A stretch of 64,000 bases of DNA, taken from positions 1-64,000 of the forward strand of contig CALCCB010000162.1 of assembly GCA_937899625.1 (NCBI GenBank), given 5' to 3'. Below, one piece after another: positions 8,254 through 17,849 of this stretch. Each line of letters opens with the position of its first letter. Within the stretch, counting starts at the first letter, position 1. The notes beneath the pieces were generated by a model, which was given only the letters and a program-made list of their open reading frames with translations, did no database searches and was not told where the DNA came from. Source of the stretch: an uncultured Bacteroidota bacterium (GTDB taxonomy: Bacteria; Bacteroidota; Bacteroidia; Flavobacteriales_D; Crocinitomicaceae). The position numbers were made by a program, and so were the translations under genes.

Positions 8254-8685
8254 TCAGGCCGTTAACCAAGGTATGCTGAGGATAATATATCGGAGGATCT
8301 TTGAGATTGACATCCATAGGAGTACTCTCCACCAGTGTACCCTGAAAAAACCCAATGCGACGGTCAAGGGATCACCTAAAAAAGGCGTCCATGATAACAA
8401 TGCCAGCCATTCTCCATATTTGGCTATCCGTTGTTCAAAGGAATTCAGTTTCGATTCAGACAGCCCGATCCTCAACAGCCATTTCGGATTCCCCAGCCTT
8501 CCGATCCAATAATTGGTTGCCCCACCTAATATGTTTCCAAAAGAAGCCAGCCCAATACAAGCAAAGGGATCATATCCTGATGCGAGCATCAGAACGAGCA
8601 TACCTTCACTGCTCAACGGCAGTATGGTTGCCGCAAGGAAACTTAATAAAAATAAGCCGGGATAACCGAAATCGAACCAGTTCAT
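8254..8685 (-). CDS. YqaA-family (SNARE-associated/DedA-like) membrane protein
   Basis: GYPGLFLLSFLAATILPLSSEGMLVLMLASGYDP...GNILGGATNYWIGRLG. Start trimmed to MNWFDF because the 8706 start lies in the terminator hairpin. Confidence 0.85.
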   Translation of the reverse strand: MNWFDFGYPGLFLLSFLAATILPLSSEGMLVLMLASGYDPFACIGLASFGNILGGATNYWIGRLGNPKWLLRIGLSESKLNSFEQRIAKYGEWLALLSWTPFLGDPLTVALGFFRVHWWRVLLWMSISKILRYIILSIPWLTA

Positions 8686-8690
8686 AACAA

Positions 8691-8719
8691 AAAAGGGCCG
8701 GTACACTACCGGCCCTTCA
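8691..8719 (-). terminator. Rho-independent terminator downstream of the 8738-10603 gene
   Basis: AAAAAAGGGCCGGTACACTACCGGCCCTT: minus-strand stem GGGCCGGTA/TACCGGCCC then TTTTTT. Confidence 0.85.
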
Positions 8720-8737
8720 AAGGTAGTTAACCTAAAA

Positions 8738-10603
8738 TTATTTCTTAATGAACTTCTTCGTAACAGTCGTTCCTTCAGTAACGATGTTCACATAGTAAAC
8801 ACCTGAAGCGAAATCAGCTTCGAAAGATACTGAATGATCACCTGCAGTTTGAGCACCTTCAAGAACTGTCTTCACAATTCTTCCTGATGCATCAAGAACA
8901 AGAACCTTCACGTTTTCGTTGTTCAACAAAGAGAAATCTACAGTTGTATTTCCGCTTGTTGGGTTAGGATATACTTCAGACAATGCAACTGTTCCGCTTT
9001 CCTCGTTGATTCCAACTGAAGGATCGAAGTTCAATTTCACCGCTGGAGCAACACCCCATCCTACGAAATAGTTTACTGCACTACTTGCGCCGAAAGGGCC
9101 GTAACATACTGTTGAGAAATCAGCATCACCAGCAGAAGAAGTCTTGATTGCCAATTTTTCTGTTGCTGTTTGAGATGTCATTAAAATTGCAAAATACAAT
9201 TTACCTGCTTCCAAGGTAGTTGGTGTAGGCAACTGAATTGTGGTGATTCCAGAAACCGGTGCAGGAGTTGGGATCTGATATGTGAAGTTCACAACATCAA
9301 AGTTTCCTGGGTCTTGAATGCTTCCAGCTACCACTTCATAAACAAATACATCTACATAGATACCAGCAGTCGTTCCTGAAGCAAATGCTACATCAATCGC
9401 CTTCAATTCCTGGTTCGCGTTGATCTCATAGAGGTTACCAATACCGATCAATTCTTCTTGAGAGAAGCTCAACTTAGTTGTACCTAGAGCATGGTTGTGT
9501 CCATACACAAAATCAGTAACCTTAAATTCTGTAGTCCCTGAGTTATTAGCTAGGTTATCATCCGCCGGCAATGTAGCTGTGATCGTATAAGTTCCTACAG
9601 TTGATGCAGTATACGTAGTTGTAAACCAAACAGTATCAGACTCGCCCGGCTGTAGCGTTACCGCTGGAGTTGTTGCTGAGTACACTGATGTACCACCAAG
9701 ATCAAAGTTTACGTCGATCGTTTTTGTTTGAGCAGTTCCTCCGTCATTCTTGATAGAGATACCAATTGTAGAAGGTACAGTTTGAGCAGTTGGTGTTTCA
9801 TAGTAATCCCAAGCATTAAAGATATCGTGAGTGAATACTTCGTTCAGTTTAAATTCATCTGAATATGCTTCTAGGATTCTTACGTCATCGATCATCCATC
9901 CATATGTTATCCATACGTTTGGATTGGTTGCAGAACCTGGGAAGGCTGTAGTCCAGCTAAAACGGATCCAAAGAGAATTTGTTCCCCCAGGAATAAACCC
10001 TGATAGATTGATCGTTTTAACAGTTGGGTTTGTATATGCAGCTCCGCCGTTTGCTGTCAAAGGCTCAATGTCAGAGTTGTCACCAACCAAAATCCAGTTC
10101 GTACCATCTGTTGAGATGTAAACTTCTTGAGCGTCATTGAATTGTGCTCCATATTGCATAAACTCAAGGATGTAGTTGTTTGGCCCACCAGAAAGAGCAT
10201 TCACATCTATAGGTGCAGCTGTAGTAAGGGTATAGGTTACATCCAACAACTGAGTGCCTGGAGATAATGTTGGATTACCGTTGTTCAATTCAGCAAACGC
10301 TCCATCTGAAGTAGAGTTGATCACTGAATTAAAAAACCATGATTGCTCAGTAGTTCCAATGTCCCATCCAAATCCGGCACCAGTAGCGCCATCATTGTTA
10401 ACAGTCCAATCAGTAGCATTTGAGAAGTCATTTGACCAAACAACATCCCCGCCAGCCTTATAAGTTGGAGTTGTTGTTGGCTTTTCAGCAGGAAGTTCCG
10501 TTGCAAACTGTCTGTTTGAAACGATCATTGACTCGGAAACCTTTTGTGAAAAACCAAAGAAGGCAGTTCCCAAAGCCATAACAAGAGTAGAGTATTTTTT
10601 CAT
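8738..10603 (-). CDS. T9SS secreted protein with CARDB-like domain and type A sorting tail
   Basis: Signal peptide; C-terminus LSEVYPNPTSGNTTVDFSLLNNENVKVLVLDASGRIVKTV...GVYYVNIVTEGTTVTKKFIKK. Confidence 0.9.
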   Translation of the reverse strand: MKKYSTLVMALGTAFFGFSQKVSESMIVSNRQFATELPAEKPTTTPTYKAGGDVVWSNDFSNATDWTVNNDGATGAGFGWDIGTTEQSWFFNSVINSTSDGAFAELNNGNPTLSPGTQLLDVTYTLTTAAPIDVNALSGGPNNYILEFMQYGAQFNDAQEVYISTDGTNWILVGDNSDIEPLTANGGAAYTNPTVKTINLSGFIPGGTNSLWIRFSWTTAFPGSATNPNVWITYGWMIDDVRILEAYSDEFKLNEVFTHDIFNAWDYYETPTAQTVPSTIGISIKNDGGTAQTKTIDVNFDLGGTSVYSATTPAVTLQPGESDTVWFTTTYTASTVGTYTITATLPADDNLANNSGTTEFKVTDFVYGHNHALGTTKLSFSQEELIGIGNLYEINANQELKAIDVAFASGTTAGIYVDVFVYEVVAGSIQDPGNFDVVNFTYQIPTPAPVSGITTIQLPTPTTLEAGKLYFAILMTSQTATEKLAIKTSSAGDADFSTVCYGPFGASSAVNYFVGWGVAPAVKLNFDPSVGINEESGTVALSEVYPNPTSGNTTVDFSLLNNENVKVLVLDASGRIVKTVLEGAQTAGDHSVSFEADFASGVYYVNIVTEGTTVTKKFIKK

Positions 10604-10714
10604 AATTAATTATTACTTACGTGGTTAATTAAAAACAAAACTAACTAAAATAAAGTTGGCTACAAATTGAATTAAACAGACTGTTAAATTTTGATCACTT
10701 TCTTCAGAATTGTC

Positions 10715-11485
10715 TTAAGCATCCTTAAGGAAAGGTAATTTTTCTCTTACCTCTGAAAGCATTGCGGCAGACAATTCTCCGATCACGATCTCCTCCTTAC
10801 CTTCTTCGGCAGCTTTTACCTCACCCAAAGGACCTACAACCATGCTGTCTCCGGAGTATTCCAGGTTTGAACCATCCAATCCAACCCTGTTTGTTCCCAG
10901 AACATAGCACTGATTCTCAATTGCCCTTGCTTGAAGTAAAGTCTTCCAATGAAGTGACCTACGTTTAGGCCAATTTGCAACATACAAGATAACGTCGTAC
11001 CTCACCAAACCGTTGGAAAGGATCTTATTTCTCACTATTTCAGGAAATCTCAGATCGTAACAGATCTGCAAATTGAATTTCCATCCTTTGTACTCGGCAA
11101 TCGTTTCTTTTTCTCCTGAACTGTAGGTGAGATCCTCTCCCGCCAATCCAAAACACTTGCGTTTATCGTAGGTTGTCATCTTTCCGTCAGGAAGAACAAA
11201 ATAGGCTCTATTGAAAAACGCACCCCCTTCACTTGTGATCATTGATGTATAGACCGCACAGTTCTTTTCGCTTGCGAGATCCTTCAGCCATTGAACACCT
11301 ACACCTGCCTTCTCTTCGGCAAGGGCTGCAGCGTTCATGCTAAATCCGGTGTTGAACATTTCGGGTAGAAGAATAAGATCTACCTGCTCCAGTCCGGCAA
11401 GTAACTCCGAATAATGCGCATAGTTTTTCGTTTTATCCTCCCACGCCTGATCGGCCTGAACAAGGGCAACTTTTAGATCATGCAT
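10715..11485 (-). CDS. Omega-amidase / nitrilase-family amidohydrolase (YafV/Nit2-like)
   Basis: LLPEMFNTGFSMN...YDKRKCFGLAGEDLTYSSG...FNLQICYDLRFPEIVRN...VANWPKRRSLHWKTLLQARAIENQCYVLGTNRVG. Confidence 0.92.
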   Translation of the reverse strand: MHDLKVALVQADQAWEDKTKNYAHYSELLAGLEQVDLILLPEMFNTGFSMNAAALAEEKAGVGVQWLKDLASEKNCAVYTSMITSEGGAFFNRAYFVLPDGKMTTYDKRKCFGLAGEDLTYSSGEKETIAEYKGWKFNLQICYDLRFPEIVRNKILSNGLVRYDVILYVANWPKRRSLHWKTLLQARAIENQCYVLGTNRVGLDGSNLEYSGDSMVVGPLGEVKAAEEGKEEIVIGELSAAMLSEVREKLPFLKDA

Positions 11486-12600
11486 AATTTCTCTGCTGCT
11501 TTGGTTAACGTTTCATCGTCCTTGGCGAAGCAGAATCTGATCAGCTTCTGGTCGAGTCTTGAGTCGTTGAACACCGATAACGGGATCGATGCCACACCAT
11601 GTTCAATCACCATTCGCTTAGCGAATTCCGTATCCAGCTCGTCAGAGATCGACTTGTAAGATGCTACCTGAAAATACGACCCTTCGGAAGGTAGAAGTTC
11701 AAAACGACTTCCTGCCATTAAAGAGCGGAACAAATCTCTTTTCTGCTGATAGAAACTACCCAGCTTACTTACATCGATCTTTCGTAAATATTCTGCCAAC
11801 ACTTCCTGAGCGACACTATTTACACAGAACACCAGGAATTGATGTACTTTTTTGATCTCCTTCATCATCGTCGGAGGAGCGATCATGTAACCCATTTTCC
11901 AACCTGTAATGTGGAAGGTTTTCCCAAAAGAAGAAACGATGATACTTCTGTTCCTAATGTTTTCCAAACTATTCACCGATCTGTGTCTTTTCTCAAAGGT
12001 GATGTATTCATACACTTCATCGGACAACAACAACAGTTGCGGATGATCATTCATCAACTCCTCCAGCGCCACATAATCATCATCTCTCCAAACTCTACCC
12101 GATGGGTTATGCGGATTGTTGATGATCATCATTTTGGTATTCTTATTTACTGCTTCACGAATCTTTTGCCAATCCGGTAAAAAGTCCTCGGCCATTTGAA
12201 CATGCACTGGAACTCCTCCGGTAAGAACGATCGGTGGTTCGTAACAATCATAGCTTGGATCAAGGATCACCACTTCCTCACCCTTATTTACCAACGCCTG
12301 AATTGCCGTGAAAATAGCCTGGGTTGCACCCGCCGTGACCAATATTTCTTCGGATGGATGAACCGATCTTCCATATTGTTCGAGCGTAAGTCTGGATAGT
12401 TCTCCCAAAAGTTTTGGATTACCTCCCATTGGGGCATACTGATGGATATTTTCATCCACTTTTGACTTGATGATCTCGATCAGTTGATCATCTACCGGAA
12501 AATTCGGAAATCCCTGAGATAAATTGATCGCCTGGTATTCATTGGCCATCTGTGACATGACCGTGAATATCGTTGTCCCTACTTTTGGTAATTTAGACAT
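11473..12600 (-). CDS. Methionine/kynurenine-type class I/II aminotransferase (YbdL/KAT I-like)
   Basis: INLSQGFPNFP...VTAGATQAIFTAIQALVNKGEEVVILDPSYDCYEP...SSFGKTFHITGWKMGY. Confidence 0.92.
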   Translation of the reverse strand: MSKLPKVGTTIFTVMSQMANEYQAINLSQGFPNFPVDDQLIEIIKSKVDENIHQYAPMGGNPKLLGELSRLTLEQYGRSVHPSEEILVTAGATQAIFTAIQALVNKGEEVVILDPSYDCYEPPIVLTGGVPVHVQMAEDFLPDWQKIREAVNKNTKMMIINNPHNPSGRVWRDDDYVALEELMNDHPQLLLLSDEVYEYITFEKRHRSVNSLENIRNRSIIVSSFGKTFHITGWKMGYMIAPPTMMKEIKKVHQFLVFCVNSVAQEVLAEYLRKIDVSKLGSFYQQKRDLFRSLMAGSRFELLPSEGSYFQVASYKSISDELDTEFAKRMVIEHGVASIPLSVFNDSRLDQKLIRFCFAKDDETLTKAAEKLCMI

Positions 12601-12736
12601 GCGTTTACTTTTAGCGAATTTACTAAAAGCAATTACTTCAGCGAAAAGGTCTCTTAATTGCTTTTAACATTCAAATAACAATTCGGCAAGGGATTTTTTA
12701 ATATTATTGCTTTGTCATATATTAAAACTTATACTT

Positions 12737-13192
12737 ATGAGATCAGAAATACTTTTAGTGTCCTTTCTAATAGCAGGAGGTGTTGCCTCTGCTCAGGTAA
12801 ATTCAGAAAAGCAAGTCGTTAAGAATGAAGTAAAGAAAGAGGTTTCAATTGAAGAGGTGGATGGAGTAAAAACCATAATGATCCATACTTCTACAAATGG
12901 AGTAGAAACCATGGAAGTATATAAAGGCGAGGAAGCAGAGGAGAAAATAGCTGCTATGAATGTTGAATCTGGAGCCATAGTTGAGGAACGTGTTTATGTT
13001 GAAGAGAACAACGGAGTAAAAACACTACGAATCGAGCGCATCGAGAATGGTATTTCCTCAGTAGTGTACTACAAAGGAGAGGAGGCCGACAGAAAATTAC
13101 AGGAGATGGAATCTCGCGAACTACGCAAGAACCAGCGAATGGAATTGAAAGAAGAAATGAAGGTGAACCGAATTGAAAAACCAACGAATTAA
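12737..13192 (+). CDS. Hypothetical secreted protein with internal duplication
   Basis: Signal peptide MRSEILLVSFLIAGGVASAQ; duplicated units EVDGVKTIMIHTSTNGVETMEVYKGEEAEEKIAAM and EENNGVKTLRIERIENGISSVVYYKGEEADRKLQEM. Confidence 0.7.
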   Translation: MRSEILLVSFLIAGGVASAQVNSEKQVVKNEVKKEVSIEEVDGVKTIMIHTSTNGVETMEVYKGEEAEEKIAAMNVESGAIVEERVYVEENNGVKTLRIERIENGISSVVYYKGEEADRKLQEMESRELRKNQRMELKEEMKVNRIEKPTN

Positions 13193-13210
13193 TTGGTATT
13201 CACATAAACT

Positions 13211-13238
13211 TTAAGCCGTCTTTAGGACGGCTTTTTTA
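13211..13238 (+). terminator. Rho-independent terminator
   Basis: TTAAGCCGTCTTTAGGACGGCTTTTTTATT. Confidence 0.85.
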
Positions 13239-13248
13239 TTTTTGCAAC

Positions 13249-13512
13249 ATGAATAAACTACTCATTATATCCATTGTTCTTGGAGGCCTTTTATCGAGCT
13301 GTTCTTCGGAAGATGCTCAATTCTGTGAATGCATGAAGGTCAGTAAGGATCTGAATGATATTTCTGCCGAAGTACTTGAAACGGGTGCCGACGAGAAAAA
13401 GGCAGAGGAACATCGTAAGCTGAACGATCAAAAGAAAAAGATCTGCAAGGAATACGAAACGATGAGCGGAGAAGAAATGCTCAAGCGCAAGAAAAACTGC
13501 GAAGAAAAGTAG
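13249..13512 (+). CDS. Small hypothetical lipoprotein
   Basis: MNKLLIISIVLGGLLSSCSSEDA lipobox-like signal; 87 aa. Confidence 0.65.
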   Translation: MNKLLIISIVLGGLLSSCSSEDAQFCECMKVSKDLNDISAEVLETGADEKKAEEHRKLNDQKKKICKEYETMSGEEMLKRKKNCEEK

Positions 13513-13514
13513 GT

Positions 13515-14831
13515 CTATCCGTAGATCATATCCAGCACTTCCTCCATCGCTTTCGCTGCCATATCTAGATCATTCAGGGAGTGAGCTTCTGAAACGAAAC
13601 CTACCTCATAACCACTTGGACCGAGGTAAACACCCCTATTCAGTAATTCTCGGTGCATGATCCTGAAACCATTCATGTTTGGGTCGATCTCCTCTGCACT
13701 ATGGATCCTTTTCTTTCCATTGAATGAAAGCCAGAAGATCGAACCGATCGACACTAATTCGAATGGATAGTTCTTTTCGTTTGCATAGTTATTGATCCTG
13801 GAAGTAAAGTGGTTTGTTTTCTCAGCAAGCGTTTCATAAAACCCAGGCTTTGAACATTCTGTCAATTGAGCAATACCCGCCGCCATTGCCACCGGATTTC
13901 CGGATAATGTTCCAGCTTGATAAACCGGTCCGTCAGGAGAAACCTTTCTCATTAACCCATTGCTCGCGCCATAGGCACCTACAGGCAAACCACCACCAAG
14001 AATCTTCCCATAAGTCACAATATCTGGAATAATCCCGTATAATTCCGCTGCACCACTGAAGGCCACTCTGAAACCTGAGATCACCTCATCAAAGGTGAGC
14101 AAAACGTTGTATTCGGTACACAGCTCACGAAGTAACAAAAGGAAATGTTTTTCCTGAAGTAAAAGCCCGTTGTTCGCAGGAATCGGCTCAATGATCACAC
14201 ACGCCATATCAGCATGATGTTCTTTGAAACATTCTCTCAACGCAGCTTCATCATTTAACGGTAAAACCAGTGTTTGATTCGCGAACGCTTCAGGAACTCC
14301 AGCACTTGATGACTCACCAAACGTCACCAGACCACTTCCTGCTTTTACCAGAAGTGCATCCACGTGACCATGATAGCATCCTTCAAATTTCAACACCTTG
14401 TTCTTACCTGTATATCCTCTTGCTAAACGTAAGGCAGACATCACCGCTTCTGTTCCGGAGCTCACAAATCGGATCTTTTCAATGAACGGGTTTCTGTTCA
14501 GGATCAATTCAGCAAGTTCATTCTCCAATCTCGTCGGCGCACCAAAACTTGCACCGTTTTGCATGGTTTCAACCACCTTTTTAAACACTTCAGGGTGATT
14601 GTGCCCAAGGATCAGTGGACCCCAGCTGCAACAGAAATCAATGAACTCATTGTTGTCCTCATCCCAGATCCTGCAACCATCGCCTTTTTTAATGAACAGC
14701 GGATTTCCATCAACCGATTTAAAAGCTCTTACAGGGGAATTCACTCCACCCGGAAAATATGTTTTTGACTTTTCGAAAAGCTCCTCTGATGTTTTTCTTG
14801 AAATATCTGTTGACGTTTGCATCTTATCCAT
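13515..14831 (-). CDS. hemL: Glutamate-1-semialdehyde 2,1-aminomutase
   Basis: KTYFPGGVNSPVRAFKSV...FVSSGTEAVMSALRLARGYTGKNKVLKFEGCYHGH...FDEVISGFR...YGKILGGGLPVGAYG. Confidence 0.96.
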   Translation of the reverse strand: MDKMQTSTDISRKTSEELFEKSKTYFPGGVNSPVRAFKSVDGNPLFIKKGDGCRIWDEDNNEFIDFCCSWGPLILGHNHPEVFKKVVETMQNGASFGAPTRLENELAELILNRNPFIEKIRFVSSGTEAVMSALRLARGYTGKNKVLKFEGCYHGHVDALLVKAGSGLVTFGESSSAGVPEAFANQTLVLPLNDEAALRECFKEHHADMACVIIEPIPANNGLLLQEKHFLLLLRELCTEYNVLLTFDEVISGFRVAFSGAAELYGIIPDIVTYGKILGGGLPVGAYGASNGLMRKVSPDGPVYQAGTLSGNPVAMAAGIAQLTECSKPGFYETLAEKTNHFTSRINNYANEKNYPFELVSIGSIFWLSFNGKKRIHSAEEIDPNMNGFRIMHRELLNRGVYLGPSGYEVGFVSEAHSLNDLDMAAKAMEEVLDMIYG

Positions 14832-14966
14832 TTTACTACAAAATTAATATTCAAGCAGGAATCTACCTTATCTCAACTAATAAAAGTAGCACGTTATGGC
14901 CCCAAGAATAATTATCTTTGCCTGCCGACTGTAGGCAACACACGAAGAATAAGGCATATTTTAGCT

Positions 14967-16244
14967 ATGGAATTTCAAAATACACTGTCATTCGCACAAC
15001 AATTGGATCAACAGGATCCCTTAAAGGACTTCAGAAACCAGTTCCATTTTCCAACTTTCCATGATAAAACCGTTCGATATTTCACAGGGAACAGTCTTGG
15101 ATTGCAGCCGAAAAGAACGGCCGAATACATTTCCAGAGAACTGAATGACTGGGCAAAATACGGTGTAGAAGGACATTTTCTGGCGGAACGTCCTTGGTTC
15201 GCGTATCACGAAAACCTAACCGGACACGTCGCTGAGATCGTGGGTGCCAAACCTATAGAAGTGGTTGTCACGCACTCGTTAACTACGAACTTGCATTTAT
15301 TGATGGTTTCGTTTTATAGACCTGAAGGTAAACGAAAGAAGATCCTTTGTGAAGCGAAAGCATTTCCAAGTGACCAATATGCCCTTGAATCTCAAGTAAA
15401 ATTCCACGGACTTAATGTATCCGAGGATCTGGTTGAAGTATGGCCAAGAGAAGGAGAGCATTTGATCCGCGAAGAAGACATCTTGTCAAAGATCGAAGAG
15501 CTAGGCGATGAACTTGCCTTGGTTATGATCGGTGGTGTTAACTATTATACTGGACAATTGTTCGACATGAAAAAGATCACCGAGGCAGGTCATAAAGTTG
15601 GGGCTGTGATAGGATTCGATCTTGCTCACGCTGCAGGAAATATCAATTTAAAATTACACGACTGGGGAATTGATTTCGCAGCTTGGTGTGGCTATAAATA
15701 TCTGAACTCTTCCCCAGGAGGAGTGAGCGGAATGTTCGTTCACGAGCGTCACGCTAACCGACCAGAGCTTCCACGCTTTGCAGGATGGTGGGGTTACAAC
15801 AAGGAAAAAAGATTCCTTATGGAACCAGGGTTTGTACCAATGGAAGGAGCTGAAGGATGGCAATTGAGTAACGCCCCGGTACTTGGAATGGCAGCGCATC
15901 TTGCAGCTGTTGAAATCTTCATTGAAGCAGGCATGGACAGGATCGGTGCAAAGCGTGACCTGATGACTGCCTATCTTGAATTTGTTATCCATCAAGTTTC
16001 AGAAAGAAACAAGGAACGTTGTTCGTTTGAGATCATTACACCAGCTGATCAAACAAAAAGGGGCGCACAGTTGTCTATTCTTGCAAAAGGTCAGGGACGA
16101 TCGCTTTTTGATGCCTTGTCTGAAGAAGGAGTTGTTGCTGACTGGAGAGAACCAAATGTGATCCGTGTAGCTCCGGCACCATTATATAATAGTTTTGAAG
16201 ATTGTTATTGGTTTGGAGTTCTATTGGAAAAAGCGATACAATAA
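14967..16244 (+). CDS. kynU: Kynureninase
   Basis: YFTGNSLGLQPKRTAEYISRELNDWAKYGVEGHF...IGFDLAHAAGNINLKLHDWGIDFAAWCGYKYLNSSPGGVSGMFVHERH. Start chosen at MEFQNTLSF. Confidence 0.95.
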   Translation: MEFQNTLSFAQQLDQQDPLKDFRNQFHFPTFHDKTVRYFTGNSLGLQPKRTAEYISRELNDWAKYGVEGHFLAERPWFAYHENLTGHVAEIVGAKPIEVVVTHSLTTNLHLLMVSFYRPEGKRKKILCEAKAFPSDQYALESQVKFHGLNVSEDLVEVWPREGEHLIREEDILSKIEELGDELALVMIGGVNYYTGQLFDMKKITEAGHKVGAVIGFDLAHAAGNINLKLHDWGIDFAAWCGYKYLNSSPGGVSGMFVHERHANRPELPRFAGWWGYNKEKRFLMEPGFVPMEGAEGWQLSNAPVLGMAAHLAAVEIFIEAGMDRIGAKRDLMTAYLEFVIHQVSERNKERCSFEIITPADQTKRGAQLSILAKGQGRSLFDALSEEGVVADWREPNVIRVAPAPLYNSFEDCYWFGVLLEKAIQ

Positions 16245-16468
16245 TGGATGAACTGACGATACAAACGCTGATCAGAGCGAAATTTTCGGGAGCACTGGAT
16301 CAAAGTGGAACGTATATTAATCTGACTATTCAAACAATAGCAGTTCTGGTAGGAGGTATCGTATTGTGGAGAGCAAGCAACGCCATTCACAAGAAAAAAC
16401 AGGCCGAAAGACAACGAAATAATTATTTTGAAACACCTTACTCCAGAGAATGGAGAAGAAAAAGATAA
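16244..16468 (+). CDS. Small predicted membrane protein between kynU and kmo
   Basis: MDELTIQTLIRAKFSGALDQSGTYINLTIQTIAVLVGGIVLWRASNAIHKKKQAERQRNNYFETPYSREWRRKR; one TM segment; stop 3 nt before kmo start. Confidence 0.6.
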   Translation: MDELTIQTLIRAKFSGALDQSGTYINLTIQTIAVLVGGIVLWRASNAIHKKKQAERQRNNYFETPYSREWRRKR

Positions 16469-16471
16469 AAG

Positions 16472-17824
16472 ATGGAAAAGGAAAAGAATGTGATCATTAT
16501 CGGGGCGGGCCTTGTGGGCTCACTTTGGGCAGTTTATCTTTCAAAAGCCGGATATAAAGTTACGATCTATGAGCGTCGTTCTGATATTCGTAAGGCTGAG
16601 ATCTCTGCCGGAAAATCGATCAACCTTGCACTGTCCAATCGAGGGTGGAAAGCTTTAGATGCTGTTGGTGTTGGCGACGAGATCCGTAAGATCGCAATTC
16701 CGATGTACGGCAGAATGATGCACGACACCAATGGAAACCTTACCTATCAGCAATATGGCAAAGATGGTCAGGCGATTTATTCCGTATCCAGAGGAAAAAT
16801 AAATGCGACCATGATGGACATCGCTGAAAACTATGGCGATGCGACGATTCATTACAATCATGAGTGTATTAAAGTTGATCCGGTAAAAGGAATCGTTCAT
16901 TTAAAAAACACTGAGACTGGGGAAGAGCTTGAAAAACAAGCCGATCTGGTCTTTGGCGCTGACGGTGCATTTTCGGCTGTTCGATACACGTCGATGCAGA
17001 AACTCGATCGTTTCAACTACAGTCAGAATTACATCTCTGACGGTTACCGTGAGATCTTGCTTCCTGCAAATGCTGATGGTTCTTACCAAATGGATAAGAA
17101 CGCTTTGCATATCTGGCCACGCGGACGTTTCATGCTGATCGCTCTTGCCAATGAAGACGGATCTTTCACATGTACGTTGTTCATGCCTCATGAAGGAGAT
17201 GCGAATGCATTTGATAAGTTAAAAAGCAAGGCGGACGTTGATCAGTTTTTCAAAACGACCTTCCCGGATTTCTATGATATGATGCCAAATGTGGCCGAAG
17301 CTTGGGAAGATCATCCTTTGTCTTCTCTGGCAATTGTTAGATGCTATCCTTGGACTGCTGGTAAAGTAGCACTTATGGGAGACGCAGCACATGCCACTGT
17401 ACCATTCTATGGTCAAGGAATGAATGCCGGATTTGAAGATTGCACTGTGCTATCGGATTTGATGAAAAAACACAACGAAAACTGGGCTGCGATCTTTGAT
17501 GAATATTCGGAAACGCGTAAGCCTGACGGGGATGCACTTCAGGATCTTTCCTTATACAATTATCACGTAATGAGAGACTACGTTGCTGATCCTGACTTCC
17601 TTCTTCGCAAGAAGATCGAAGCTAAATTTTCAACGTTGTACCCTGAAAAGTGGATGCCGTTATACTCACAGGTAACGTTTAGCTCCATTCGCTACAGTGA
17701 CGCTATCAAAAGAGGTAAATTTCAGGACCAGATCATGGATCAGATCATGGCAGACGAGAAGATCCATGATAACTGGGACTCTCCTGTTGTAATTGACAAG
17801 ATCCTTGAATTGCTTGGTGAATAA
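16472..17824 (+). CDS. kmo: Kynurenine 3-monooxygenase
   Basis: VIIIGAGLVGSLWAVYLSKAGYKVTIYERR...SINLALSNRGWKAL...ALMGDAAHATVPFYGQGMNAGFEDC. Confidence 0.95.
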   Translation: MEKEKNVIIIGAGLVGSLWAVYLSKAGYKVTIYERRSDIRKAEISAGKSINLALSNRGWKALDAVGVGDEIRKIAIPMYGRMMHDTNGNLTYQQYGKDGQAIYSVSRGKINATMMDIAENYGDATIHYNHECIKVDPVKGIVHLKNTETGEELEKQADLVFGADGAFSAVRYTSMQKLDRFNYSQNYISDGYREILLPANADGSYQMDKNALHIWPRGRFMLIALANEDGSFTCTLFMPHEGDANAFDKLKSKADVDQFFKTTFPDFYDMMPNVAEAWEDHPLSSLAIVRCYPWTAGKVALMGDAAHATVPFYGQGMNAGFEDCTVLSDLMKKHNENWAAIFDEYSETRKPDGDALQDLSLYNYHVMRDYVADPDFLLRKKIEAKFSTLYPEKWMPLYSQVTFSSIRYSDAIKRGKFQDQIMDQIMADEKIHDNWDSPVVIDKILELLGE

Positions 17825-17849
17825 TTGTACCTTGTGTAAAAATCAGAAT

